DNA of 64,000 nucleotides from Dryocosmus kuriphilus (taxonomy: Eukaryota; Arthropoda; Insecta; Hymenoptera; Cynipidae), in the NCBI GenBank assembly GCA_038277395.1, contig CM076189.1, positions 115,304,252 through 115,368,251 on the forward strand, in the 5' to 3' direction. The notes below the pieces were generated by a model, which worked only from the letters and a program-made list of their open reading frames with translations, was not told the origin of the DNA and did no database searches. Below, piece by piece: positions 1 through 10,864 of this stretch. Each line of letters begins with the position of its first letter. Position 1 is the first letter of the stretch. Position numbers and translations under genes: made by a program.

Positions 1-310
1 ACTGAACGAGCATTCTACCAAATCCTACTAGAATTCTTACAAATTTTCCTACAGCTTCTTCATACTCCTACAATCATTTCAAATTCCTTATAATTATGTA
101 GATTCGTCAAAATTCCTAGAATTCTTCCAAATTGGAATTATTTAAATTACTCCGAATTTTATAAATTTTTGAGGATTCTTCAAGTTATTTTTATTCCTTG
201 GAATTCTTCAAACACATGGAATTTCTTGAAGTTACTCAGATGGGTAGAACCCTTTAGAATTCTTCGAAGTTCATCGAATTTATTGAATTTCGGGCCAAAG
301 GAAGGTTCGA
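1..310. repeat. degenerate AATTCT-rich satellite
   Basis: Short degenerate units of the type AATTCTTCAAATTCCT run through this stretch. The same succession of words recurs at 25,090-25,440, and the last part (GTTCATCGAATTTATTGAA) recurs at 26,221-26,245, so this is one copy of a larger repeated module. I see no credible coding frame in it. Confidence 0.6.
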
Positions 311-1236
311 AAAGACAAAGATCTGTACGCTTTGCGGGCACATTCTCATCGCGCGCTCGGATGTTGTTGGTCCTTGCACATCGTGCTCGGTATTCGTTAC
401 GTGGGTCTTAAAATTTCAAGAAACCTACTTATAATGAGATTGCTTAATTTGAATTTTTTATTAAAAATTACAAACTAAGTCATTGTACTCAAGGCTCTAT
501 CGACCTTAAGAAATACATTCTCATCATGACACTCGCGTTTCGCGCTCGACAATTGTGTTTTTTTTTTATATCCATTGTAGATTAATAAAGTCTTTTTTTG
601 TGATGTACGAAATTTTCACAAAGCAGGTTTTCGATTCCTAAAAGTAAAACGATGAGTCTCATGAAAGAATTTCTAGCGTTTTGCAAGGAGAACATTTCTG
701 CTTTTCATATCTTCTCATTTCTTGCATAATTTTGCTGAAAAGTGGATATCTTTATACTGAATAATATATTTCACGAATAACTAAAAAACTGTGCGGTTTC
801 CCAAAAAAAATACAGGAAGCAATTTGTTAGATCTTTTTCAGTTAAACAACTTTATTTGTTATCATTTCTTTCGTATCTTGCATATTTTGGCGGGAAATTT
901 GAATGTTTCATTTTTTAGTAGCATTTTCTCTATGAAAACCAAAATCGTGCACTTTGTCAAAAAATAGTTAAATCCAATCTTGTGGATCTTTTTGAGTTGA
1001 ACAATTTCATTTATTATCATTTTTTTCGTATCTGAAATATTTTGTCAGGAAATGACATTTTTTTATGTTTAATAACATTTCTTCAATTAAAACAAAATCT
1101 GTAAACTTTATCAAAAAACTGTTAAAACAATGTTTGTGACCTTTTTTAAGATAAACAATTTTGGTTATATACATATTTTCTGTATCTCGCATAGTTTAGC
1201 CGGAAAATGGATTTCTTTATTTTGTGAATTTCGTGT

Positions 1237-1390
1237 TTGATGGATAAAGCCATAACCGTTGGTCAAAAGTGTCTTCTTAACGAACCCGTCCTTACTTTTT
1301 ATGCTCTAAAGAAGTGTGCCAAAGCGCAACTCAATCCAATTACTCCTTCGAAAGTTATCGTGTTGAAGGTCTACTACGACGACCACGACG

Positions 1391-1422
<32 letters not shown>

Positions 1423-1562
1423 GACGACGACGACGGCGACGACGACAGACAGACAGACAGTCGCAAAAACAGTTTTTTCGGATTCAGGGGGTCATGAAAC
1501 GTCGAGATTTCATGAAATCCCTGAAAGTTAGTTTTCACATAAAACTAATACCTTCTCATTGA
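1237..1562 (+). pseudogene. small D/N-rich ORF of module A, copy 1
   Basis: The ORF opens with MMDKAITVGQKCLLNEPVL and continues through a lysine/alanine-rich segment into a run of Asp and Asn encoded by a GAC/AAC microsatellite. The reading frame then breaks: the tail that ends in HIKLIPSH lies in another frame and finishes at 1562. The related minus-strand ORF at 34,131-34,430 is intact over 99 residues and shows the same order (GQK-LVNE-VLTFYA-KK-AKAQ, acidic run, RQT/RQI, FHIKLIPSH). Further copies near 32,540 and 33,740 are broken. I do not recognise the family. The recurrence of the peptide could reflect only the repetition of the DNA. Confidence 0.3.
1378..1460 (+). repeat. GAC/AAC trinucleotide-hexanucleotide microsatellite
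   Basis: Runs of GACGAC and GACAAC, followed by GACAGACAGACAG. It lies inside the small ORF of module A, encodes its Asp/Asn run, and has probably caused the frame break there. Confidence 0.85.
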
Positions 1563-1659
1563 GATGAGATAGTAAAAATTGTGTCAAGCGATAATTCAAG
1601 AAAAAAAAATTTTCTCATACGATAATGTACAAGAAAAATATGAAAAATTTTAACTCGCT

Positions 1660-2152
1660 GAATTAAAAAGTATTTTAAATAGAAATATGGAAAAAATAGA
1701 AATTACAGCGACTTTTTTATTTATTTGAAACGCAGCCACGAAATCTTGAAAACTTTTTTCACTCGTTATGTGTGAAACATCTTTTGATGTCATTGAATAT
1801 GTTGACTTTGTGAAAATTTTTCCGCCGTTATTTTAAAAAAACATTTTAGTAAATACAAATATTTTCGAAAAATAAATCTCAGCTTAAAATAATTTTCATT
1901 GGAATGGAGAGGTGAGTCTTATTTTTCGAAAATATTTGCATTTCCTGAAAATATTTTTTAAAATAAAGGCGGAAGAATGACTTGTTGTAAAAAAACGTCA
2001 ACACATTCAATGACATAAATTTATGTTTGGAAAGCAACGAGTGAACCAAGTTTTTAAGGTTCTTTGACTGCGTTTAAAATAAATAAAAACGTTGCTATAA
2101 TTTTTATTATTTCGCTATTTAAAATGCTTTTTATTCTATCGAATTAAAATTA
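1660..2152. repeat. Module B fold-back element, copy 1
   Basis: The two halves are inverted copies. The left arm contains AACGCAG..CACTCGTTATG..GATGTCATTGAATATGTTGAC and the right arm (from about 1998) contains the reverse complement, GTCAACACATTCAATGACAT..CAACGAGTGAACC..GACTGCGTTT. The inversion continues to the centre, where GGAATGGAGAGGTGAG follows its partial complement. The RNA would fold into a hairpin with arms of about 200 bases. Confidence 0.75.
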
Positions 2153-2559
2153 GGCATATTTTTTTTCTGCGGCAACGTTTGGCATTAATTTTGTTTTATA
2201 TACTCGTATATTATATTTCGCATTATAGATTATTAATATTTTGTTATATTATATATATATATACGGTGAAAAATATCTGGGGCATAAAATGGATTTATTG
2301 TATTTTAAATGAAATTTATTACTACCAGGTGCATTGGTTAAAAGAAACTGAAAAATCGAATCTGATTTTCTGTGTTTAACTTTGGCAGCCTTTCGTAATT
2401 CTATTGGTAAATATAATAATATTTTATATTTAATACTGTGACCCAAAAATCACAAGTTTCGAATTAAACAAAATTTTTGAAAAAGTTTTTTGTTCCTTTT
2501 TCTCCTCGTCATGTACACAAATATTCGAAAAAATTCATTTATGTTAATTTTTGTTTTAA

Positions 2560-2825
2560 CGATATTCATATTACCGAGAAAAAACGGATTGTTACATTTT
2601 TAATTTTTCCAAATTAAGACTTTTCATAATTTTGATTTTTCCGAATTATCTTTTACATAGTTTTTATTTTTCCTAATATCTATTTATCATTCTTTACATT
2701 TACCGAATTATCATTTATTCTAATTTAATTTTAATTGTTCTGAATTCCTGCTTGACATAATCTTAATTATTTTGAATTATCGTTTACCATAATTTTCATT
2801 TTTCTAATTATTTGTTTAGAAAAAA
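2560..2825. repeat. about 32-bp tandem array leading into module B
   Basis: Five or so diverged units of the form GAATTATCNTTTACCATAAT plus TTTCATTTTTC occur at about 2644, 2675, 2707, 2743 and 2775. The same array precedes the module B copy at 35.6 kb and occurs as a fragment at 3,312-3,390. A similar array in reverse orientation lies at 58,090-58,330. Confidence 0.55.
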
Positions 2826-3230
2826 TAAAAATAGGAGCGGTTTAATTTACTTGAAATACAGACATTAATGCTTCGTTCACTCATTATTTGCCAAACATAT
2901 TTTGATGTCATTGAGTATGGTGACTTTTCTTTCATAAAGTCATTCTTCCGCCTTTATTTTAAAAAACAGTTTTAGTGCATGAAAATATTTTCGAAAAATA
3001 AATCTGACCTCTCCAAGAAGTATTTTTTTAACAATAGAGATGGAAGAATGACTTTAAAAAAAAAGAGTCAGCATATTCAATGAGATAAAAATAAACTTGG
3101 CAAGCAATAAGTGAAAAAAGTTTTTAAGGTTTCGTGACTGCGTTTCAAATAAATAAAAAGGTTGCTACAATTTGTATTATTTCCAAATTTCTATTTAAAA
3201 TGATTTTTTTTTAACGAATTAAAATTAAAC
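2820..3230. repeat. Module B fold-back element, copy 2 (centre shortened)
   Basis: Same inverted arms as copy 1 (left arm with CACTCATTATTTGCCAAACAT, right arm with CAGCATATTCAATGAGAT and AAGCAATAAGTG), but the central palindrome is shortened: the word GACCTCTCCAA is followed directly by AGAAGTATTTTTTTAACAATAG, so about 40-50 bases of the loop are missing compared with copy 1. Confidence 0.7.
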
Positions 3231-3245
3231 ATATAATTTCTTTGC

Positions 3246-3246
<1 letters not shown>

Positions 3247-3312
<66 letters not shown>
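3247..3312. repeat. TA dinucleotide microsatellite
   Basis: About 33 uninterrupted TA units directly downstream of module B copy 2. Shorter TA tracts follow copy 3 (about 3,925-3,950) and copy 4 (about 31,903-31,936), so the tract seems to be part of the module end. Confidence 0.95.
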
Positions 3313-3315
<3 letters not shown>

Positions 3316-3394
3316 TTCTGAATACCTGCTTGACATAATATTTGCCTTTTTGAATTAATATTTACCACAGTTTTCATTTTTCTAAATCTTTGTT

Positions 3395-3870
3395 TGAAAA
3401 AATAAAAATGAGAGGTATATTTTTATTTACTTTAAGCATAGACCTAAAAAAATTCCTTCGCTCGTTATTTGCCAAACATATTTTGATATCATTGAATATG
3501 TTGATTTTTTTTTAATAAAGTCATTTTTCCGTCTTTGTTTTAAAAAATGGTTTCAGTAAATGCAAATTTTTTCATAAAATAAATCTGACCTCTCCAATAA
3601 CTATTCTCATTAGAATGTAGATGTGAAATTTATATTTCGAAAATATTTACATTTCATGAAAACATTTTTTACAACGAAGGCCGAAGAATGACTTTTTAAA
3701 AAAACCTTCAGCATATTCAATGGCATGAAAATATGTTTGACAAATAATGAGTGACAAAAGTCTTTAAGGTTCTTGACTGCGTTTCCAAGAAATAAAAAAA
3801 TTGCTATTATTTTTATGTTTTCCAAATTTCTATTTAAAGTGCTTTTTACTTTAGCGAATTAAAATTTGTT
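3395..3870. repeat. Module B fold-back element, copy 3
   Basis: Inverted arms: left TCGCTCGTTATTTGCCAAACA followed by ATCATTGAATATGTTGA, right CAGCATATTCAATGGCATG followed by TGTTTGACAAATAATGAGTG. The centre again reads GACCTCTCCAATAA, then GAATGTAGATGTGA. Preceded by a fragment of the 32-bp array and followed by a TA microsatellite. Confidence 0.7.
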
Positions 3871-4129
3871 TTTTTTCTGCATTATGGTTTGATATAATTT
3901 TTTATTTTATATATACACACACTTATATATATATATATATATATATATTTTATATTACATGTTATTCTTTTATTACATTATGTTATTATGGCCCTTTTCA
4001 GGGCCACTAAACAATTTATGCGAAGGAATAATTCTCGAAATACTTTATACGAATTGTACTGTGTACCCTCACATTATTAGCCAACTCTCCTAGAAACTAA
4101 TGAGACAGAGTTAAGTCTAAATTTCTTCT

Positions 4130-4600
4130 AAAGAATCCGAGATAATGTTAAACAATTCTAAGTTTTTATCCAGAAAATATTCTATAAATATCATAAGTTT
4201 CTAAGCTATTAAAAGTGCATAAATTTCTTCTAAAGAAGCTTCGAAGATTCTAAAATATTCCAAGCTTTTATTGAGAAAATATTACCAAAATACCCTGTTT
4301 TTAAAAATTAATAAATTTTTTAAAGTTTATAATTTTCTTCTGAAAAACTTAGTGAATCAAAAAAATCCATTTTTTATATTTTGTTTAAAAAAAAACAAAA
4401 TGGTTCTATGTTTCCAATTTTTTTCCAAAAAGTCTACAAAATTAAAGGTAATATATAAATTCTTATTCATAAAATGTTGTAAAAATTTCCTAAGTTCCTA
4501 AGTTTCTAAAAAGGAGACTTAGAAACATTAAGGAAGATCCTAGATTTTTTATTTATAAAGTGTTGTAAAAATTTCCAACATTTTCGGCGTTTTCAACGCA
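4130..4600. repeat. TTCTAAATTTCTTCT satellite, isolated copy
   Basis: This stretch repeats the unit structure found at 40,740-43,600: TTTCTAAGCT..TTAAAAGT..AAATTTCTTCTAAAGAA..TTTTATTGAGAAAATATTAC..CCTGTTTTTAAAAATTAATAAATTT..AACTTAGTGAATC..CCATTTTTTATATT. The same word order appears at 40,920-41,220, 41,810-42,120, 42,450-42,660 and 43,300-43,480. I see no gene. Confidence 0.6.
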
Positions 4601-7600
4601 CACAAAATTTTCTGAAATTACCAATAATTTACAAAACTTTCGAAAATATCCAGATTTCGAATAATTTGCATTATTTAAAGAATATTATAAATTTCCATAA
4701 TTATTAAAATTTGCTAATCTCAATGAAATTTCTAAATTTTCAATCATTTACATAATTTCCAATGCTCTCCATGATTTCCAAAATTTGATCAAATTTCCAA
4801 AGTTTTCCTAATTTCCAAGGAGTACCAAAATTTCCTAAAATTCCGAAAGTTTCCAAAATTGCCAACATTTCTAAAAAATCTCAAATTCCTAAAGTTTTCA
4901 ATATTCAAAAAATTCCCAATGAATCAAACATTTTCATTATTGCAAAAACTTCCGTAAATTCCAAGACTCCCAATGATTTCCATTAAATCTAAAATTTTCT
5001 ACATCTTCAAAAAATGTCCATAAATCTAAAAACTTTCAAGAATGTCCAATAACTTCCAAACCTTTTCTAATTACCAATAATAATTGACAGAAATTTCAAA
5101 AGTATCTAAATTTGCAATAATCTGCATTATTTCCAAAATTTTATAAACTTTCATAATTATTAAAATTTGCAGGACTTAAAAAGATTTCGAAATTTCCATA
5201 ATTTCCATAGTTTCCATAATTTCCATAATTTCAAAATTTCCTAAAATTCCAAATGCTTCAAAACTTGCCAGACGTTCTAAAAACTTCCATATTCATAAAG
5301 TTTCAATATTCCAAAAATGTCCAATGATATCCATTAATTCCAAAATTTTTTAAATTTTCATAAATTACAAAAAATGTCCAAGAAACTCCAATTATTTCCA
5401 AACATTTCATATTTACCAATAATTTCCAAAACTGTCAAAAATATCCAAATTTTCAAGAATTTGCATTATTACAAAAATGTTGTAAATTTTTAGGGTAATT
5501 AAGATTTCCAAAACATAAAGAAATTTCAAAATTTTCAATGATTTCCATAATTTCAAATGCTTTCCATCATTTCGCAAATTTGAAAAATATCCAAGACTTT
5601 GGAAATTTCCATAATTTCCACAATATACAAAATTTCCTAAAGTTCAAAAAGTTTCCAATGTTTCCAAAAGTTATAAAATTTCCAAATTAAAAAAATTTTC
5701 AATATTATAAAAATTTGCAAAAATTCCAAAATTTCCGGTGATTTCCATTAATTCCAAAATTTTCTAAATTTTTAAAAATTTTCATAAATTCCAAGAATTT
5801 TCAATAAATTCCTATCATTTCCAAACCTTTTATATTTATCAATAGTTTCCAAAATTTTTAAAAATATTCATATTTTCAAGAATTTGCAGTATTACCAAAA
5901 TTTTGTAAACTTTCATTGTTATTAAGGTTTGTAAAACATAAAGAAATTTCAAAATTTGCAATGATTTACATAATTTCGAATGCTCTCCGTCATTTCCCAA
6001 TTTCTAAAAGACTTCTAAAATTTTCTAAATTTTCAAGAAGTACCAAAATTTACTAAAATTCCAATAGTTTCCAAAATTGCCAAGATTTCTAAAAAATTTC
6101 AAATTCATAAAGTTTCCAATATTCCAAAAATTCCCAAGAAATCCAAAAATTTGCAGTGTTGCAAGAACATCAAAAAGTTCGTAAACTTCCAATGATTACA
6201 ATTAATGCCAAAATTTTCATAAATTGAAAAATTATGAAGAAAGTCCATTCATTCCCAAATCATTTCTAATTAGGTACCATTAATTGGCAGAAGTTTAAAA
6301 AATATTCAAGCTTTCAACAATTCGTATTATTTCCAAAAAATTTATAAACTTTCGTTATTATTAAAATTTCCAAAGCTCAAAAAAATTTCAAAACTTCAAT
6401 GATTTCCATAATTATCAATGCTTTTCAACAATTCCCTAATTTTCAAAAATTTCTAGCATTTTCGAAATTTCCATAATTTCTATAGCTTCAATAATTTCCA
6501 AAATTTCCTAAAATTCCAAAAACTTCAAAAGTTTCGAAAAGTTCTAAAAATGTCCAAATTCATTAAGCTTTCAATATTCAAGATTTACAAAAAGTAAAAA
6601 TATTTCAATATTTTCCATGATTTCCATAATTTCCAATGCTTTCCATCATTTCCTAAATTTTAAAAATTTCCAACATTTTCGAATATTCCATAATTTCCAT
6701 AATATCCAAAATTTCCTAAAATTTGAAAACTTTCCAGTGTTTCCAAAGTCCTAAAAATTTCTAAATTCATAAAGTTTTCATAATTAGAATAATTTGCAAA
6801 AATTTCAAAATTTTTAATGATTTCCATTAATGTCAAAGTTTTCTAAATTTTCGAACAATTTTCATTAATTCTAAAAATTTCCAAGAAATTCTAGTCATTA
6901 CCAAACCTTTTATAATAACCAGTAATTTCCAAAACTTTACAAAGTATCCAGATTTCCAATAATTTGCATTATTACCAAAATATTATAATTTTCCATAATT
7001 ATTCAGACTTCCAAAGATTAAAAAAATGTCTGAATTTTTAACGTTTTCCATAATTTACAATTATATCCATCATTTCCAATATTTGAAAAAATTCCCACAC
7101 TTTTCGCAATTTCCAAGAAGTTCCAATAGTTACTAAAATTCCGACAGTTTCCAAAATTTCAAAAATTTCTAAAAAAATTCCAAATTCATAAATTTTTTAA
7201 TGTTCCAAAAATTCCCAATAAACCCAAAAATTTTCAAATATTACAAGGATTACCAAAAATGTTAAACCTTCGAATGATTTCCATTAATTCGAAAATTTTA
7301 TAAACTTCTAAAAAAATTTCTAAATTTCTAAAAAAATTTCCAAAATTCTAAAAAAGTTTCAGAAATTCAAAAAATTTTCATTGATTCAAAAAGTTTTGAA
7401 GTATTTCAAATCATTTCCAAACTCTTTTAAATTACCAATAATTTTCGAAACCTTTAAAAATTATCCAAATTTCCAATAATTATTATTATTTCCAATTTCT
7501 TCTAAATTCCATAATTACCAAAATCTCCAAAACTTAAAAAAAATTCAAAATTCTCAATGATTTCCATAATTTCCAAAGCTTTCCATCATTTCCAAAATTA

Positions 7601-8760
7601 AAAAAAAATTTTTTAAATTCTTCTAATTTTGAATAAGTTCCAAAATTCAAAAAACTTCCAAAAGTATCCAAAACATTAAATGATTTCCATTGATTTCCAA
7701 ATTTTCTAATTTTTCAAGACACCCTCTTAAATTCAAAAATTTTCAAGATATTCCAATAATTTCTAGATCTATAAAAAATATACAAATTTCCAATAATTTT
7801 CATTATTAGAAGATGTTCTAAACTTTTATAATTACTAAAATTTTCAAAACTTAAAAAAATGTCAAAATTTCCAATGATTTTCATAATTGTTAAGGCTTTT
7901 GAAAATTTCCCACATTTGAAGAAAGTTCCAACATTTTCGAAATTTCAATCATTTCCATAATTTTCACAATTCCCAAAATTCTTTAAATATCTAAAAATTC
8001 CAAAATTTCCAATGATTTCCAATAATTCCAAAATTTTCTAAATCTTCAAAAAAATTTCCATAAATTTAAAACCTCCAGGAAATTTTAATCATTTCCGAAC
8101 ATTCCATAATTTTCAATAACTTCCAATACTTTCATGAATATCCAAATTTTCAATAATTCGCATTATTTCCAAAATATTATAACTTTGCATAACTATTTAA
8201 ATTTTTAAGCTGAAAAAATTTCAAAATTCCCAATGATTTCCATAATTTCCAATCCTTTCCATCATTTCCCTTTGAAAATATTTCCAACGTTTTCGAAATT
8301 TCTATAATTCCCAAAATTTTCTAAAATTTCGAAAGTTCGCAAGATTTCCAAAAATTCTAAAAATATCCAAATTCATAAATATCTCAATATTCCAAAAATT
8401 ACCAAGAAATCCACAAATTTTCAAATATTGCAGAAACTCCGAAAAATTCGAAAATTTAAAATGATTTACATTAATTCCAAAACTTTTTAAATTTTCAAAA
8501 CATTTTCATAATTGACAAAAATTTTCAAGAATTCTTAATCACTTTCAAACTTTTTATAATGACCAATAATTTTTCTTCAATTATTTCCGTAACTTCAAAT
8601 GCTCTCCATCATTTCCTGAAGAAAAATTCCAATATCTTCGAAATTTCCATAATTTTCATAATTTCCAAAGATTCCAAAATTCTCAATGAATTCTATTAAT
8701 TCCAAAATTTTCTAGATTTTCAAGAAATGTTCCTAAACTAAAGAAATCGTCATGATAATT
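4600..8760. repeat. AAATTTCCAA satellite with a longer superimposed repeat
   Basis: About 4.1 kb of degenerate units of about 10-12 bases around AAATTTCCAA/AATTTCCATA. A longer order is visible: the phrase AATAATTTGCATTATTTCC, followed by TATAAATTTCCATAATTATTAAAATT, recurs near 4,657, 5,113, 5,455, 5,880, 6,318, 6,957, 7,470, 7,791 and 8,153, that is every 320-640 bases, always followed by the same series of other phrases. There are no credible coding frames. If the exon at 8,860 starts a gene, this tract would be its first intron. Confidence 0.8.
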
Positions 8761-8859
8761 TCTTCTGAATATACCGCCAGACCACCTTTTTTAGGATTAC
8801 TTGTAATCTTAATCAGAGATTTAATTTATTAAATGTATTATCTGATGTATTCTACTTAC

Positions 8860-8923
8860 GAATACACGTAGATTGCAAGAAAACTGCTGAGGTTATAAAA
8901 AGAGTAGCAAAAATTGTCTTCAT
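8860..8923 (-). CDS. probable first coding exon of a secreted protein (signal peptide)
   Basis: Read on the minus strand, ATG at 8,923 opens 21 codons plus one base and runs into a consensus donor GTAAGT at 8,859-8,854. The peptide starts MKTIFATLFITSAVF and continues LQSTCI, a textbook signal peptide: short charged start, hydrophobic core, then a Cys-containing end that could be the cleavage region. The exon ends in phase 1. A possible acceptor (TTTTACAG) about 25 bases upstream of the ATG would make this exon 2 after a non-coding exon. The donor context, TATTC before GTAAGT, is the same as that of the exon at 55,825. No downstream exon was found between here and position 1; the putative intron is satellite. 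The protein function is unknown. A chance open frame of 64 bases is possible, but a hydrophobic signal plus a perfect donor makes it less likely. Confidence 0.45.
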
Positions 8924-9044
8924 TTTCCAAAAAGAAAAACAGTATCTTCTGTAAAATTTTTTTAAAAAACTGTCACTAATGACGAGGGAAAAAATACGGA
9001 GTTAGGACAAAGAGAGATCTGTGTAATTTTTTTAACGTATGCAA

Positions 9045-9053
9045 CATATATAC
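9045..9053 (-). promoter_or_regulatory. possible TATA box upstream of the signal-peptide exon
   Basis: GTATATATG on the minus strand lies about 120 bases upstream of the ATG at 8,923 and would suit a start of transcription near 9,015. No clear initiator is visible, and TATA-like words are common in this AT-rich DNA, so support is weak. Confidence 0.15.
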
Positions 9054-9344
9054 TGTGTTGATTGCTTTTCACCTGCGCATCTTTTTATTTACGTGTACCT
9101 TGCTCTTATTTCCATGATCTACTTTTTAGAATATTTCTCGATACTTCAGTCATATAAAACATTTACACTTTGTTAAAATGTATAAACTTCGTATGCTCAA
9201 GGTAAAGCAGCTAGTAAAGAAAATACAAAATAGAAAACCGGCAACTGAAAGTTGAAGATTGTAAATTGAAAATAGCGAATAGAATAAAAGAATTAATGAA
9301 CTTCTACAAAAAAATAGAAAGTTCTCTTGCAGATTTTTTCTCTA

Positions 9345-9845
9345 GGCCCATCCCAAAAACCCAGCCAGATTTAAAAACCTGATAACCCAGTCTAAAACTC
9401 GACACAATCCAAAAAACTGATAACCCGGCCAAGCCTGAGAACCAGAAAGTCCGTTATACCAGCCGGGAACAACAAACAGAATACCCGACCAGATTTGAAA
9501 ACCGATAACCCTGTCAAAAATCTGACCCAAAACAAAAATCCAATAAACCCGACCCGGTCACAGAATCCGGAAACAGTAAACCGACCTGAAAAATCGCTAA
9601 ATCAACCCAGGCCGAAAACATGATTACCAGTTCAGAAAAGGTGGCTCCTCCCAAGAACGCGACAAGTCAAACCGAACAGAAAAGATTAAATCTCGAATAT
9701 ATTAAAAAACTCGATAAGCCGACTCGGACCAAGAACATTAAAACAAAATAACCCGTCTCAAAAACTCGTTGAACCAACCCGGACCGACAACCCGACCACG
9801 CGAAAGGTTTGAGAACCCGAAAAAACAATAAACCGATTCGAAAAG
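9345..9845. repeat. degenerate AACCCGACC-type satellite
   Basis: About 500 bases of irregular units around AACCCGACCNGA and AAAACCGATAACCC, richer in C and G than its flanks. The open minus-strand frame in it (9,342-9,530) only translates the repeat. The stretch 9,845-9,918 is plain AT-rich DNA. Confidence 0.6.
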
Positions 9846-10591
9846 AATTTTTAAATAAAATTTCATTAAATTATAATATATTCCATCATAATTAAAATTT
9901 AAGCCATTTATTTAGTAGGTAATGATATCTGCCCCCTGATAATGAGATGTGGGCAGCAGATACCATTTCTGGTTGGGGGGGGGGGGGCAGGTGATTATGT
10001 ACCCCGGTGCTCGAGAACCGCGCTGGATAGTTTGGGGGTTATGCTGTGTGGATGGCGGAAGGTTGGTTTGATGGTTGGCGATTACAAGGAGGAGGGGGGG
10101 GGGGAATCGTTGGCCTACTGTCGTCTGGGGGCAGCGGGGGCTTAACTATGACTGATTGTGGTACAGGTTAGGCAGGGGGTGGAATAAGTGGAGGTATTCG
10201 TCCAGTGCGAACATACGATTCGGGCCGACGGCGCGGGAGGTAGGTGGGGTTTGTTAAACACGGGTAATATCACCCCACGTCAGCTTCTCCCATAATGAGA
10301 GGCCATCCATGGTCGGAAATATGTGAGTCAGCATTGTGGGCGAAGAGTACGTCTTTCTTAATTTTAAATATATTCTTTTTGGAAGTAGGGGAGGAAGGAC
10401 GGTGGAAGAGGAGGGAGCGAAAGTAAATCCGAGGATCGAGATGGGCTAACCCTTCAATGAGTTCACCAATCCGGAAGGGGGTGGGTTGGTGAAGACTCGC
10501 CAGCCTTCTAACTCTTTTTTTTTATTCCCGCGTCGCGAGTCGTGCGGTGAGAATCTCCGCTAAGTGCACGATGTATTAACACTCGGTCTGT

Positions 10592-10864
10592 TTAGAAATG
10601 GAGGTTGTGTCTGGCGGGACCGTTTCTACGGAAGCGGGTGTCCGGTGGGGTGCCTAACAGAGAGGTAGAAAATGTCGCAGATGAACTATCACCCCCGAGG
10701 AAGAGGACATCGTCGTCAGGGCTCGGATGTATAATGACGCGACGTGTCGCAGACGGCGTTGCGCGTTCGTGGTCATACGTCCTTCGTGCGAAGCAATGGT
10801 GGCGGCGGCTGTGCATTCGGGACCGTGGAAGGAGACTCGGGTGGACCTTTGCCGACCCATCCAT
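10592..10864 (-). pseudogene. open frame within the 3' LTR
   Basis: This frame lies on the element strand. Its last 60 or so codons align residue by residue with the end of the frame at 22,605-23,030 in the other LTR (TPSATRRVI, SPDDDVLFLGGDSS, SLLGTPPDTR, NGPAR, ending in HF where the other ends in GF). Upstream of that the frame differs, because an indel shifts it. No family is recognised. In this GC-rich part of the LTR several frames are open on both strands, so coding is not proven. Confidence 0.25.

Larger units (their letters stand above)
310..1575 (+). repeat. Module A, copy 1 (about 154-bp tandem units with CG-rich head)
   Basis: The block starts with CG-rich words (GCGCGCTCGG, then TCGCGTTTCGCGCTCG near 528-548) and continues with four diverged units marked by variants of ATCTTGCATATTTTGGCGGGAAA at about 720, 872, 1028 and 1182, a spacing of 152-156 bases. 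It ends with a small ORF region. The same order of blocks is found at 32,930-34,060 on the plus strand and at 34,115-35,345 on the minus strand. No transposase or terminal inverted repeat is visible, so it is either a non-autonomous element or a complex satellite. Confidence 0.6.

Noticed and set aside
1007..1192. 61-codon minus-strand frame within module A
   Set aside because: Not kept open in the other copies of the module.
9342..9530. 62-codon minus-strand frame with Trp/Gly-rich repeats
   Set aside because: Translates the CCGA-type satellite; no independent support.
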